DNA of 7,500 nt. Source: Candidatus Didemnitutus sp. Lineage in GTDB: Bacteria; Verrucomicrobiota; Verrucomicrobiia; Opitutales; Opitutaceae. Shown here piece by piece: positions 1-6,605 of this stretch. The DNA lies in contig JAUXOH010000407.1 of the NCBI GenBank assembly GCA_030682505.1, forward strand, positions 1 through 7,500, read 5' to 3'. A program made the translations under genes and the position numbers. Under the pieces are notes generated by a model that saw only the letters and a list, made by a program, of their open reading frames with translations, was not told the DNA's origin and searched no databases. Numbering within the stretch: the first letter of the stretch is position 1; each line of letters opens with the position of its first letter.

Positions 1-912
1 TTCCAGCGCGGTATCAATCCGGAGACGACCCACCCCGCATTTTACTTTCCGACTGAAATCCAAGGGTGTCGGGTAAAGGCAGTGCACCGGATCATCAACC
101 AACTCGGCCCCGGCAAACGCCGCGATCGCGGCCCGCGCCGCCGCCAAGTCCACCGGGCGCTCGAATTCGGCCGACACGGCGACCGAGTGCGCCCGCACCA
201 CCGGCACCCGCACACAGGTTGCGGAAACTTTCAGCCCGGGCAGTCCCATGATCTTGCGACTCTCCTCGCGCATCTTGGTTTCTTCGCCCGTGTAGCCATC
301 CGCGCCGAAAGAATCGACCTGCGGGATCGCATTGAACGCGATTTGATAGGGATAAACTTTCCGCGGCATCACCCCACCCTTCACGTGGGCCTGCACCTGT
401 GCCTCCAGTTCATCGACCGCGTCGGCCCCGGTGCCGGACACCGATTGATAGGTCGAGAAAAACGCCCGCGTCACTCCAAACTGCTGGTGCAACGGCCACA
501 GGCCCATCAGCGCCACCGCCGTGGAACAATTCGGACTGGCGATGATGCCGCGGTGGCCCCGCGTCGCGGCCAGATTGATCTCCGGGATGACCAGCGGCAC
601 CTCCGCGCCCATCCGAAACGCCGAGCTCTTGTCGAGCACGAGGCAACCGCGTTTGACCGCTTCCGGCGCCAGGGCGCGGGCGATCCCTGCGTCGGCCGCA
701 AAGAACGCGATGTCCAGACCCACGAACGCCTCGGGCTTCGCTTCCACGACCGACAGTTGCTTCCCGCCGACCTCAAGGGTCCGACCCACGGACCGAGCCG
801 AGGCCATCAGCCTCAGTTCAGCCAATGGAAATGCGCGCGACTGGAGGAGGCCGATCAACTCTTGACCGACTACCCCTGTCGCACCGACGATACCGACCCG
901 ATAGGATTTCAT
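1..912 (-). CDS. asd: Aspartate-semialdehyde dehydrogenase (C-terminus cut by window edge)
   Basis: Makes L-aspartate-4-semialdehyde from aspartyl phosphate with NADPH in the cytoplasm, the branch-point step towards lysine/diaminopimelate, threonine and methionine. Translating the minus strand from ATG at 912 gives 304 residues, open at the left edge. The family usually has about 330-345 residues, so roughly 30-40 are missing. Visible: an N-terminal nucleotide-binding GIVGATGVVG (residues 8-17), SSAFR with Arg100, the active-site SPNCST with nucleophile Cys129, YQSVSGTG with Gln156, EETK (211-214), and RVPVVRAHS with substrate-binding Arg235 and catalytic His242. A late VGRLRID matches the conserved C-terminal region. 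The start could instead be GTG at 918 (two more residues), which lies 8 bases after an AAAAGAG (927-933). It is divergent from the YkuD gene with practically no intergenic DNA. The motifs are complete and the identification is firm; the exact start is not. Confidence 0.96.
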   Translation of the reverse strand, partial: MKSYRVGIVGATGVVGQELIGLLQSRAFPLAELRLMASARSVGRTLEVGGKQLSVVEAKPEAFVGLDIAFFAADAGIARALAPEAVKRGCLVLDKSSAFRMGAEVPLVIPEINLAATRGHRGIIASPNCSTAVALMGLWPLHQQFGVTRAFFSTYQSVSGTGADAVDELEAQVQAHVKGGVMPRKVYPYQIAFNAIPQVDSFGADGYTGEETKMREESRKIMGLPGLKVSATCVRVPVVRAHSVAVSAEFERPVDLAAARAAIAAFAGAELVDDPVHCLYPTPLDFSRKVKCGVGRLRIDTALE

Positions 913-913
913 A

Positions 914-923
914 TTCACGTGAA
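914..923. promoter_or_regulatory. 10-bp palindrome between the divergent asd and YkuD starts
   Basis: TTCACGTGAA is a perfect palindrome. It contains the alternative GTG starts of both genes: 916-918 on the minus strand for asd and 919-921 on the plus strand for the YkuD gene. It may be a small operator or just a by-product of two overlapping start regions; at 10 bp it is too short to claim function. No convincing -10/-35 pair could be placed for either gene, so the promoters probably lie inside the opposing coding sequences. Confidence 0.25.
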
Positions 924-942
924 AGACTCTTTTGAACAAGCC

Positions 943-1455
943 ATGCAAAGGTGCGTTTCGCTCGGTATCAAGCCGACAGAACGTGTCATCGTCGTCTCCA
1001 TCGCCCAACAACGGCTGGGCTTCTACCGGGCGGGGAAGCTGGAAAAGGTCTACCTCGTCTCCACCTCCCGACGTCCACCCTCGAACGTGAAGGACTCCCT
1101 CGGCACCCCGCGGGGCCTGCACGAGATCGCCGAGCGCATCGGCGCGGGTGCGCCCCCGGGCATCGTCTTCAAGGCCCGCGTGGGCACCGGCCATCATTTT
1201 TCAGAGCTCAGTCCGGAGGAGCAGGAGAGGAATCTCATCACCACGCGCATTCTCTGGTTGCGCGGACTTGAACCCGACCGCAACGCCGGGGGCGACGTCG
1301 ATACCTATTCCCGTTACGTCTACATCCACGGCACCAACCGCGAGGAAGGTCTGGGGACGCCCGCCAGCAGCGGCTGCGTGCAAATGGGCAACCTCGACAT
1401 CATCGAGCTCTACGACGAAGTCCGCACCGGCGACCAGGTGTGGATCGAGGACTGA
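943..1455 (+). CDS. YkuD-family L,D-transpeptidase-like protein without signal peptide
   Basis: A 170-residue protein made almost entirely of one YkuD domain. The usual enzymes of this family form 3-3 crosslinks in peptidoglycan or attach proteins to it, using a catalytic cysteine in the periplasm. Visible: a start strand RVIVVSIAQQRLGFYRAG (residues 14-31), TRILWLRGLEP (101-111), a YVYIHGT box with His129, and ASSGCVQM with the presumed nucleophile Cys145, then a closing V..GDQVWIED. The family norm is SHGC[IV]R; here the His is Ser143 and the Arg is Gln147. The N-terminus is polar, with no signal peptide or membrane segment, and anything farther upstream is antisense to asd. ATG at 943 is chosen because the domain begins about 14 residues later; GTG at 919 is the alternative (178 residues). 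No strong ribosome-binding site is seen. It ends 12 bases from the convergent metal ATPase gene. The fold assignment is firm; the activity and location are uncertain. Confidence 0.88.
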   Translation: MQRCVSLGIKPTERVIVVSIAQQRLGFYRAGKLEKVYLVSTSRRPPSNVKDSLGTPRGLHEIAERIGAGAPPGIVFKARVGTGHHFSELSPEEQERNLITTRILWLRGLEPDRNAGGDVDTYSRYVYIHGTNREEGLGTPASSGCVQMGNLDIIELYDEVRTGDQVWIED

Positions 1456-1467
1456 ACCGGCCCGGCG

Positions 1468-3744
1468 TCAGGCGTTCCGCCCGAAGAGCAGGCGCAGGCT
1501 GTTGAGGCAGACGACAACCGTGCTGCCCTCGTGGGCCACCACGCCGATGCTGAGGGGGATCACCCCGAACAGGGCCGCGAGCACCATCAGCACCACGGTG
1601 CCGAGCGAAATCACCAGGTTCTGCCGGATCACCCGGCGCGCCCGCTGACTGAGGCGCAGCGCGCCGAGAAAATTTTCGATCCGGTCGTGCATCAAGATCA
1701 CTTCGCTCTGCTCCAGCGCCGCGTCGCTGCCGCGCGCTCCCATTGCCACGGAAACATAGGCGGCGGCCAGACACGGTGCATCATTCACGCCATCCCCCAC
1801 CATTGCCACCTTGCGCCCCTCGCGACCGAGTGAAGCAACAATCTGCACCTTCTCCTCGGGCGACAGCCCGGCCCGAACTTCGTCCAAGCCCAGTTCCTGC
1901 GCGACCGACTCGGCGGTGCGCCGGCGGTCACCGGTCAGCATGATGGTGCGGATGCCGCGCGCCTTCAGCTGCGCGAGCACGCCGCGCGACTCCGCGCGCA
2001 ACTGGTCCTTCAGCAACAGCCGTCCCACGACGCCGTGCGCCACGACCCAGACCTCGGAATTCTCCGCGGCCGCCGGCGGCACCTTCTCAAGCCATTGGGC
2101 GAACGGTCCCTCCGCCAGCAGTTCCCGCCGGCCCAACACCACCATCGTATCGCCGGACTTGCCGCGCACGCCCTGCCCGGTGATCGATTCGAATTTCGCG
2201 ATCTCGCGCAAATTCGCCTTCTCCTGTTTCGCGTAACCCGTGATCGCGCGCGCAATCGGATGCTGCGAATGCCGTTCCAGCGAGTAAGCCAGCTCCAGCA
2301 CGTCCTTTTCGCGGCCGGACGGAAAACTCTCCACGGAGACCACTGCCAGTTCGCCCGTCGTCAGGGTTCCGGTCTTGTCGAGTGCCACCGTGTCGATCTC
2401 CGCCAGTTTTTCGATCGCGCCGCCGCCGCGGAACAGCACGCCGTGGCGGGCGCCCCACGCGATGGCCGCCAGAATCGCCGACGGGATCGAGAGCACCAAG
2501 GCGCAGGGACTCGCCACCACCAGCAGGGTCATCGCCCGATAGAACGCCGACGACACGCCGGGTTGGTTTTCGAAGGCCGGCAGCCCAAAGCCCAGCCACC
2601 ACACGAAAAACATCAACGCCGTCAGGCCGAGCACCAGCAAGGTATATTTGCCCCCGAATCGATCGGTGAAACGCTGACTCGGTGCCTTGAGCTTCTGCGC
2701 GGTCTGAATGAGCCGGATGATCTTTTGCAACGTACTCTCACTGGGCAGGCGTCGGACGGTGAATTCCAACGAGCCCCAAAGATTGATCGTGCCACTGAAC
2801 ACGGCCGCGCCCACGCCCTTCTCCACCGGCAGCGATTCGCCTGTCAGCGTCGATTCATCGCTCGCACTCTCGCCTTTCAGCACGTCGCCATCCGCCGCAA
2901 ACATTTCCCCGGGTTTCACCGCCACCCGGTCCCCGACCTGCAATTCATCGACCGATACGACGCGTTCGTCGCCCGTCGGTCCGACCAGCGTGGCTTGCTT
3001 CGGCGCGGTGTGCAGGAGGGCCGACACCTCGCGGTGCGTGCGTTCCAGCGCGTAGGCTTCCATCGCCCCGGCCCCGGAAAAGAGAAAAAGGAGCAACACC
3101 GCCTCGCCCCAGGCACCCACCGCCACGGCCCCGATCGCCACCGCGAGCATGAGGAAATGAATGTCCAACTTGCGGTGCCGCAGGTTCTCCCACGAATCGA
3201 TCGCCGCATCCCAGCCGCCGGCGATCAACGCAACCACGTAAAGCGCGGTGACCACCTCCGGCGGGGCACTCCACCGTCCCCCGAGGAAGGCCGCCAACCC
3301 GATCACGCCGCAACCCGTCGCCAAGCTGGCGAGCAAGCGCCACTCCGACTCGCCCTCGCCGTGTCCATGCCCGTGCGCCTCCTCTTCTTCGACCGGCAGC
3401 TCATAGTCCTGCCATTGATAAAATCGCGGCGCGGTTTCACAGGTCGGTCGCTCCACCGTCGTCACCCCGCCTGCGTGGTGCACGACAAAGCCCGGTTGCG
3501 CGCCTGCTCCCGGGCCCGGTTTGCCCGCGGCCAGCTTCGCATCGATCGCGACCAACACCGCCTGGATCTGGGCTTCGAGTTGGGCCGTCCGCGCCTTCCC
3601 CAACGTCGCCACGGAGACGGTGCGGTCGTCCTCGTTGATCCGCACGGCGGCCACCTCGGGCTGCTCGCGCAGGAACTGGATGAGTTCCTTCGTCCACTGT
3701 GCGCCGTTCGGGTGCTCCGCTTGCATGGCGTGAGGGTGTTTCAA
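1468..3744 (-). CDS. Heavy-metal P1B-type ATPase, probably P1B-4 (Co/Fe/Zn efflux class)
   Basis: An integral membrane pump that exports a transition metal at the cost of ATP. In 758 residues it shows about eight hydrophobic segments, TGES (301-304, actuator), SPC (412-414, metal site in TM6), DKTGT with phosphorylated Asp456, the HP motif (His495-Pro496), TGD (604-606) and GDGVND (650-655). HEGST (738-742) in the last membrane segment, together with SPC rather than CPC, points to the P1B-4 group (CoaT, CtpD, PfeT relatives), known for cobalt, ferrous iron and sometimes zinc. The N-terminus (about 17-70) looks like a ferredoxin-type metal-binding fold but lacks CxxC. A linker has a lone Cys102, an acidic run and HGHGHG (124-129), a likely soft metal-binding tail. 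The 3744 start is TTG; ATG at 3726 gives 752 residues. Neither has a clear ribosome-binding site. The metal cannot be decided from sequence alone. Confidence 0.95.
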   Translation of the reverse strand: MKHPHAMQAEHPNGAQWTKELIQFLREQPEVAAVRINEDDRTVSVATLGKARTAQLEAQIQAVLVAIDAKLAAGKPGPGAGAQPGFVVHHAGGVTTVERPTCETAPRFYQWQDYELPVEEEEAHGHGHGEGESEWRLLASLATGCGVIGLAAFLGGRWSAPPEVVTALYVVALIAGGWDAAIDSWENLRHRKLDIHFLMLAVAIGAVAVGAWGEAVLLLFLFSGAGAMEAYALERTHREVSALLHTAPKQATLVGPTGDERVVSVDELQVGDRVAVKPGEMFAADGDVLKGESASDESTLTGESLPVEKGVGAAVFSGTINLWGSLEFTVRRLPSESTLQKIIRLIQTAQKLKAPSQRFTDRFGGKYTLLVLGLTALMFFVWWLGFGLPAFENQPGVSSAFYRAMTLLVVASPCALVLSIPSAILAAIAWGARHGVLFRGGGAIEKLAEIDTVALDKTGTLTTGELAVVSVESFPSGREKDVLELAYSLERHSQHPIARAITGYAKQEKANLREIAKFESITGQGVRGKSGDTMVVLGRRELLAEGPFAQWLEKVPPAAAENSEVWVVAHGVVGRLLLKDQLRAESRGVLAQLKARGIRTIMLTGDRRRTAESVAQELGLDEVRAGLSPEEKVQIVASLGREGRKVAMVGDGVNDAPCLAAAYVSVAMGARGSDAALEQSEVILMHDRIENFLGALRLSQRARRVIRQNLVISLGTVVLMVLAALFGVIPLSIGVVAHEGSTVVVCLNSLRLLFGRNA

Positions 3745-3755
3745 CTGCCGGGGCT

Positions 3756-3771
3756 CGCAAATAAATTTGCG
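3756..3771. promoter_or_regulatory. Perfect 16-bp inverted repeat in the ATPase/helicase divergent gap
   Basis: CGCAAAT-AA-ATTTGCG has two perfect 7-base arms around an AA spacer. It sits 12 bases upstream of the ATPase TTG start (30 from its ATG) and 33 bases before the helicase start. It is the only AT-rich stretch in this GC-rich gap, so it coincides with the best -10-like hexamers in either direction. On the plus strand these are TAAATT (3762-3767), 17 bases after a weak TTTCAA (3739-3744). The size and symmetry fit a dimeric repressor site, for example of a metal sensor acting on the ATPase gene. The regulator family cannot be named, and no regulator gene is in the window. Confidence 0.45.
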
Positions 3772-3803
3772 CCGACGTCACGTCATCAGCTCAGTCGCTG
3801 GCG

Positions 3804-5864
3804 ATGATTAGCTTGAACGAGGGCGACGGACCGGCCGTCTCGCACACCACCGAGCTGACGGCGACCACGTTTGCCGCCGCCGGCTGGCTCGTGCACACCC
3901 TCGGGTTGGAGCACCGCGCCGAACAGGAACGCATGGGCCATGCCGTCGCGGCTGCGTTTGCCACCGACAGCAGCTTGCTCTGCGAAGCGGGCACGGGCGT
4001 GGGCAAGAGCCTCGCCTACCTCGTGCCGGGCATCATTCACGCCGTGGACACGCGCCGCCAATTCGTCGTCTCCACCCACACGAAAACGCTGCAGGAGCAG
4101 ATTCGCGACAAGGACCTCGCCAATTGCCGCCGGCTCTTTGGCGCCGTGCCCGAATTCGCCGCCTATCGCGATTTCACCAGCGCGGTGCTCATGGGCAAGG
4201 GCAACTACCTGTGCACCACGCGGCTCAAGCGCGCCCTGGCGGAGAAGCGCGACCTTTTTCAGAGCGCCGAACAGGTCGACTTGAAGCGCGTCGCGCTGTG
4301 GGCGGCCACCACCGAAACCGGCCTGCTGATTGATCTCGCTCCGCGCGTGAGCGCGGAAGTTTGGGACGAGGTCTCGGCCGACTCCGACGCGTGTTCGGCG
4401 CGAAACTGCCAGGACGGCAGCTGCTTCTACCGGCGGGCCAAGGCGCTCTGCGAATCCGCCAACCTGCTCATCGTCAATCACAGCCTGCTCTTCACCCTCA
4501 TGGTGGTGAACGACGTGCTGGAGAAGAGTCCCGCCAGCGGCATTCTGCGCTTGCAGGATTTTGTCGTCCTCGACGAGGCGCACACCGTGCCCGAGATTGC
4601 GACCGAACAACTCGGGCTTTCCCTCAGCTCGGGCGGATTGCGCCGGGTGCTCGTCTCCCTGTTCAATCCGGCAAAAACCAAGGGACTCTTCGTGAAACAT
4701 GATGACGCCGAGGCGTCCCGGGTGGTGGAGATCGCGCTGGAGCAGTCCGCTCATTTCTTCGCCCAGCTCGCCGAACGCGCCTCGAAAAACAAAGGCCCGT
4801 TGCGGGTGCGCGAACCGGGTTTCGCCGAGAACCTGCTCAGCGGCCCGCTCAACAGCGTGCTGGCCCGCCTCGACCAGTTGCGCACCCGATTGCCCGACGG
4901 CGTCGCGCAGGACGGAGTCACCGGCAAGCAGCGCCGCGTGAGCGCCTACCGGGACAACCTCACCGCCTGGCTGAATCAATCGCGTGAAGGCAGCGTTTAT
5001 TGGCTCGAGACAGGCACCGCACGGCGCGAGCTCGCCGTTCAACTGCGCTCGGCGCCGCTGGATGTGTCGGCGGAACTGCGCGAACGGCTCTTCTCCCGCC
5101 ACACGTCCGCCGTGCTCACGAGCGCCACGCTCGCGTCCGGCAGCACGATGGAACCCTTCCGTGATCGCGTCGGAGCGAACGGCGTCGAGATCTTGATCGA
5201 GAAATCGCCCTTCGATTTCGAGCGGCACATGCGGGTCTTCCTCGCGGCGGATATGCCGGAACCGAGTGGAGCGGAAAGCCGGCTGAATCTCGACGTGCTG
5301 ACCGACTACGTGCGTTTTTGCACGTTGGCGGTGCCCGGCGGTTCCCTTGTGCTCTTTACCAGTTATCGGGACCTGCAGGAAGTCGCCCAACGGTTGGAGA
5401 AAGACTATCGCGAAGCCGGACGGGTCTGCCTCACCCAAACAGCGGGCGTGTCCCGTTCGGATTTGGCCGAACGGCTCCGCCAAGCCGGCACCGGCGTGCT
5501 CTTCGGCACCGAGAGCTTCTGGACCGGCATCGATGTGCCCGGCGCCTCTTTATCCCAAGTCATCATCACCCGGCTGCCCTTCGAGCCGCCTAACCATCCG
5601 GTCGCCCAAGCCCGGGCCGAATGGATCACGTCCGAGGGAGGCAACCCGTTCAGCCAACTCGCCCTCCCGGAAGCGCTGGGCAAATTTCGCCAAGGCATCG
5701 GTCGGTTGATTCGCAACAAGACGGACTGCGGGGTCGTCACGATCCTCGATCCGCGCGTGCTGACCAAGGCCTATGGGCGCGAATTCATCGCCTGCCTGCC
5801 CACGCAGAATCTCGAACGCATGACCCGCGACAACCGGGCGGATGTTTTTCGTCCTTTCATTTAG
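3804..5864 (+). CDS. dinG: DinG/XPD-family ATP-dependent DNA helicase with iron-sulfur cluster
   Basis: A cytoplasmic superfamily 2 helicase related to DinG/YoaA, which unwinds DNA 5'-3' and resolves R-loops, forks and G-quadruplexes during repair. The 686 residues compare with about 640-720 in the family. In order: a Q-motif-like RAEQ (38-41), Walker A GTGVGKS (63-69), motif Ia STHTKTLQEQ (90-99), four cysteines suited to a [4Fe-4S] cluster (Cys137 in NYLC, then Cys197, Cys202 and Cys207), DEAH (257-260), motif III TSATL (439-443), motif V in GTESFWTGIDVPG (568-580) and motif VI QGIGRLIR (630-637). All key motifs are intact. ATG at 3804 is the first plausible start; no strong ribosome-binding site precedes it. 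It is divergent from the metal ATPase and is followed after 26 bases by the PP2C gene. It could be closer to YoaA than DinG; the symbol is by family, not by proven orthology. Confidence 0.93.
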   Translation: MISLNEGDGPAVSHTTELTATTFAAAGWLVHTLGLEHRAEQERMGHAVAAAFATDSSLLCEAGTGVGKSLAYLVPGIIHAVDTRRQFVVSTHTKTLQEQIRDKDLANCRRLFGAVPEFAAYRDFTSAVLMGKGNYLCTTRLKRALAEKRDLFQSAEQVDLKRVALWAATTETGLLIDLAPRVSAEVWDEVSADSDACSARNCQDGSCFYRRAKALCESANLLIVNHSLLFTLMVVNDVLEKSPASGILRLQDFVVLDEAHTVPEIATEQLGLSLSSGGLRRVLVSLFNPAKTKGLFVKHDDAEASRVVEIALEQSAHFFAQLAERASKNKGPLRVREPGFAENLLSGPLNSVLARLDQLRTRLPDGVAQDGVTGKQRRVSAYRDNLTAWLNQSREGSVYWLETGTARRELAVQLRSAPLDVSAELRERLFSRHTSAVLTSATLASGSTMEPFRDRVGANGVEILIEKSPFDFERHMRVFLAADMPEPSGAESRLNLDVLTDYVRFCTLAVPGGSLVLFTSYRDLQEVAQRLEKDYREAGRVCLTQTAGVSRSDLAERLRQAGTGVLFGTESFWTGIDVPGASLSQVIITRLPFEPPNHPVAQARAEWITSEGGNPFSQLALPEALGKFRQGIGRLIRNKTDCGVVTILDPRVLTKAYGREFIACLPTQNLERMTRDNRADVFRPFI

Positions 5865-5885
5865 GCAGAACGAGTACACCGTGGC

Positions 5886-5890
5886 GGGAG
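5886..5890 (+). promoter_or_regulatory. Shine-Dalgarno GGGAG abutting the PP2C ATG
   Basis: GGGAG is directly followed by ATG (5891), leaving no spacer, which is too tight for normal initiation. A TTG six bases after GGGAG, at 5897 and in frame, would have ordinary spacing, and GGAGATGA (5887-5894) resembles an extended Shine-Dalgarno sequence. The true start of the phosphatase may therefore be TTG 5897, two residues shorter. The position is certain; the role is inferred. Confidence 0.35.
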
Positions 5891-6604
5891 ATGAAGTTGA
5901 ACGCCCATGCTGTGACCGACATAGGATGTCATCGTTCCGAAAACGAGGACTGCAGCCTGTGCGATGAGAAACTGCGCGTCTTTGCGGTGGCGGATGGGAT
6001 TGGCGGACTGCCGGCCGGTGCCCAGGCCAGTAGCGGGGCCATTACCATCCTCGCCGATTGGTTCCGAAGGCATCCGGCTGCCGCCACCGCCGACTATGCG
6101 GCCGCTCTCGAGGAGACGAATGACGCTGTGTTTTTTCTCGGCAGCCAGCTCAGTCCCCGGCAGGGCATTGGCACCACGCTGACCCTCGCCCATTTTGGCA
6201 CCGATGTCTTTCATGTCGTGCATGTGGGTGACAGCTCGATGTTCGCCTGGCGATCCGGCGAAATCACCGTGCTCACCACCGATCACAACGTGGAGAACGA
6301 CCAGAAGGCCCGTGCGGCCCGCGGAGAACCCGTTCATTTTTTTCAGGGCAATCTCCATGCCCTGACCCGTTGCGTGGGCCAACCGCCCCCGCTGGAGGGC
6401 GACATCACCGAACATGTCTACAAGTCCGGCGACCGGTTTCTCGTTTGCACCGACGGAATCACCCGCTGCATTACCGCGCACGAAATCGGCGAATATCTCG
6501 CCGAGGCTGAGACCCCCGAGGCCGCCGCCACCTTGCTCGTTGAACTCGCGCGCGAACGCGGCGGACTCGACAACGCGACGGCGGTCGTGATCTTCGCCGA
6601 GTAA
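5891..6604 (+). CDS. PP2C-type serine/threonine protein phosphatase
   Basis: A soluble Mn/Mg-dependent phosphatase of the bacterial Stp/PppA type, which removes phosphate from Ser/Thr residues and usually counteracts Hanks-type kinases. The 237 residues are a bare catalytic domain of normal bacterial length. Visible: TDIG (9-12), NED (18-20), ADGIGG with metal ligand Asp35, IGTTLTLA (93-100), HVGDSS (111-116), CTDGI with Asp188, and GLDNAT with Asp227-Asn228. All metal-binding positions are present and no membrane segment or extra domain is seen. ATG 5891 is chosen although its GGGAG abuts it; TTG 5897 is possible. An in-frame opening runs back to 5621 inside the helicase gene but has no phosphatase sequence. 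It is likely cotranscribed with the helicase upstream and the TPR gene 1 base downstream. No kinase lies in the window, so its substrate is unknown. Confidence 0.93.
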   Translation: MKLNAHAVTDIGCHRSENEDCSLCDEKLRVFAVADGIGGLPAGAQASSGAITILADWFRRHPAAATADYAAALEETNDAVFFLGSQLSPRQGIGTTLTLAHFGTDVFHVVHVGDSSMFAWRSGEITVLTTDHNVENDQKARAARGEPVHFFQGNLHALTRCVGQPPPLEGDITEHVYKSGDRFLVCTDGITRCITAHEIGEYLAEAETPEAAATLLVELARERGGLDNATAVVIFAE

Positions 6605-6605
6605 C

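Noticed and set aside
82..942. A long plus-strand open frame that runs into the YkuD gene
   Set aside because: It is antisense to asd, whose motifs are complete on the minus strand. The translated sequence is Arg/His-rich and low in conservation signals, and only the part after about 943 has YkuD motifs.
1456..1467. Possible terminator in the 12-base gap between the YkuD and ATPase genes
   Set aside because: CCGGCCCGG is an imperfect, very short palindrome with no T-run on either strand; I cannot support a terminator.
3773..3786. ACGTCACGTCA direct repeat beside the inverted repeat
   Set aside because: A 5-base unit repeated twice is expected by chance; nothing ties it to a known site.
2035..3807. 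A 590-codon plus-strand open frame opposite the metal ATPase
   Set aside because: It mirrors a GC-rich gene with a clear P-type ATPase on the other strand and reads as Arg/His/Gln-rich sequence without recognisable motifs, the usual result of biased third codon positions.
3786..5483. A 565-codon minus-strand open frame opposite the helicase
   Set aside because: It is the antisense shadow of the helicase, with no motifs and unlikely composition; length alone is not evidence in GC-rich DNA.
5621..5890. In-frame N-terminal extension of the phosphatase into the helicase gene
   Set aside because: The sequence is the shifted frame of the conserved helicase C-terminus and has no PP2C content; the catalytic domain starts right after 5891.
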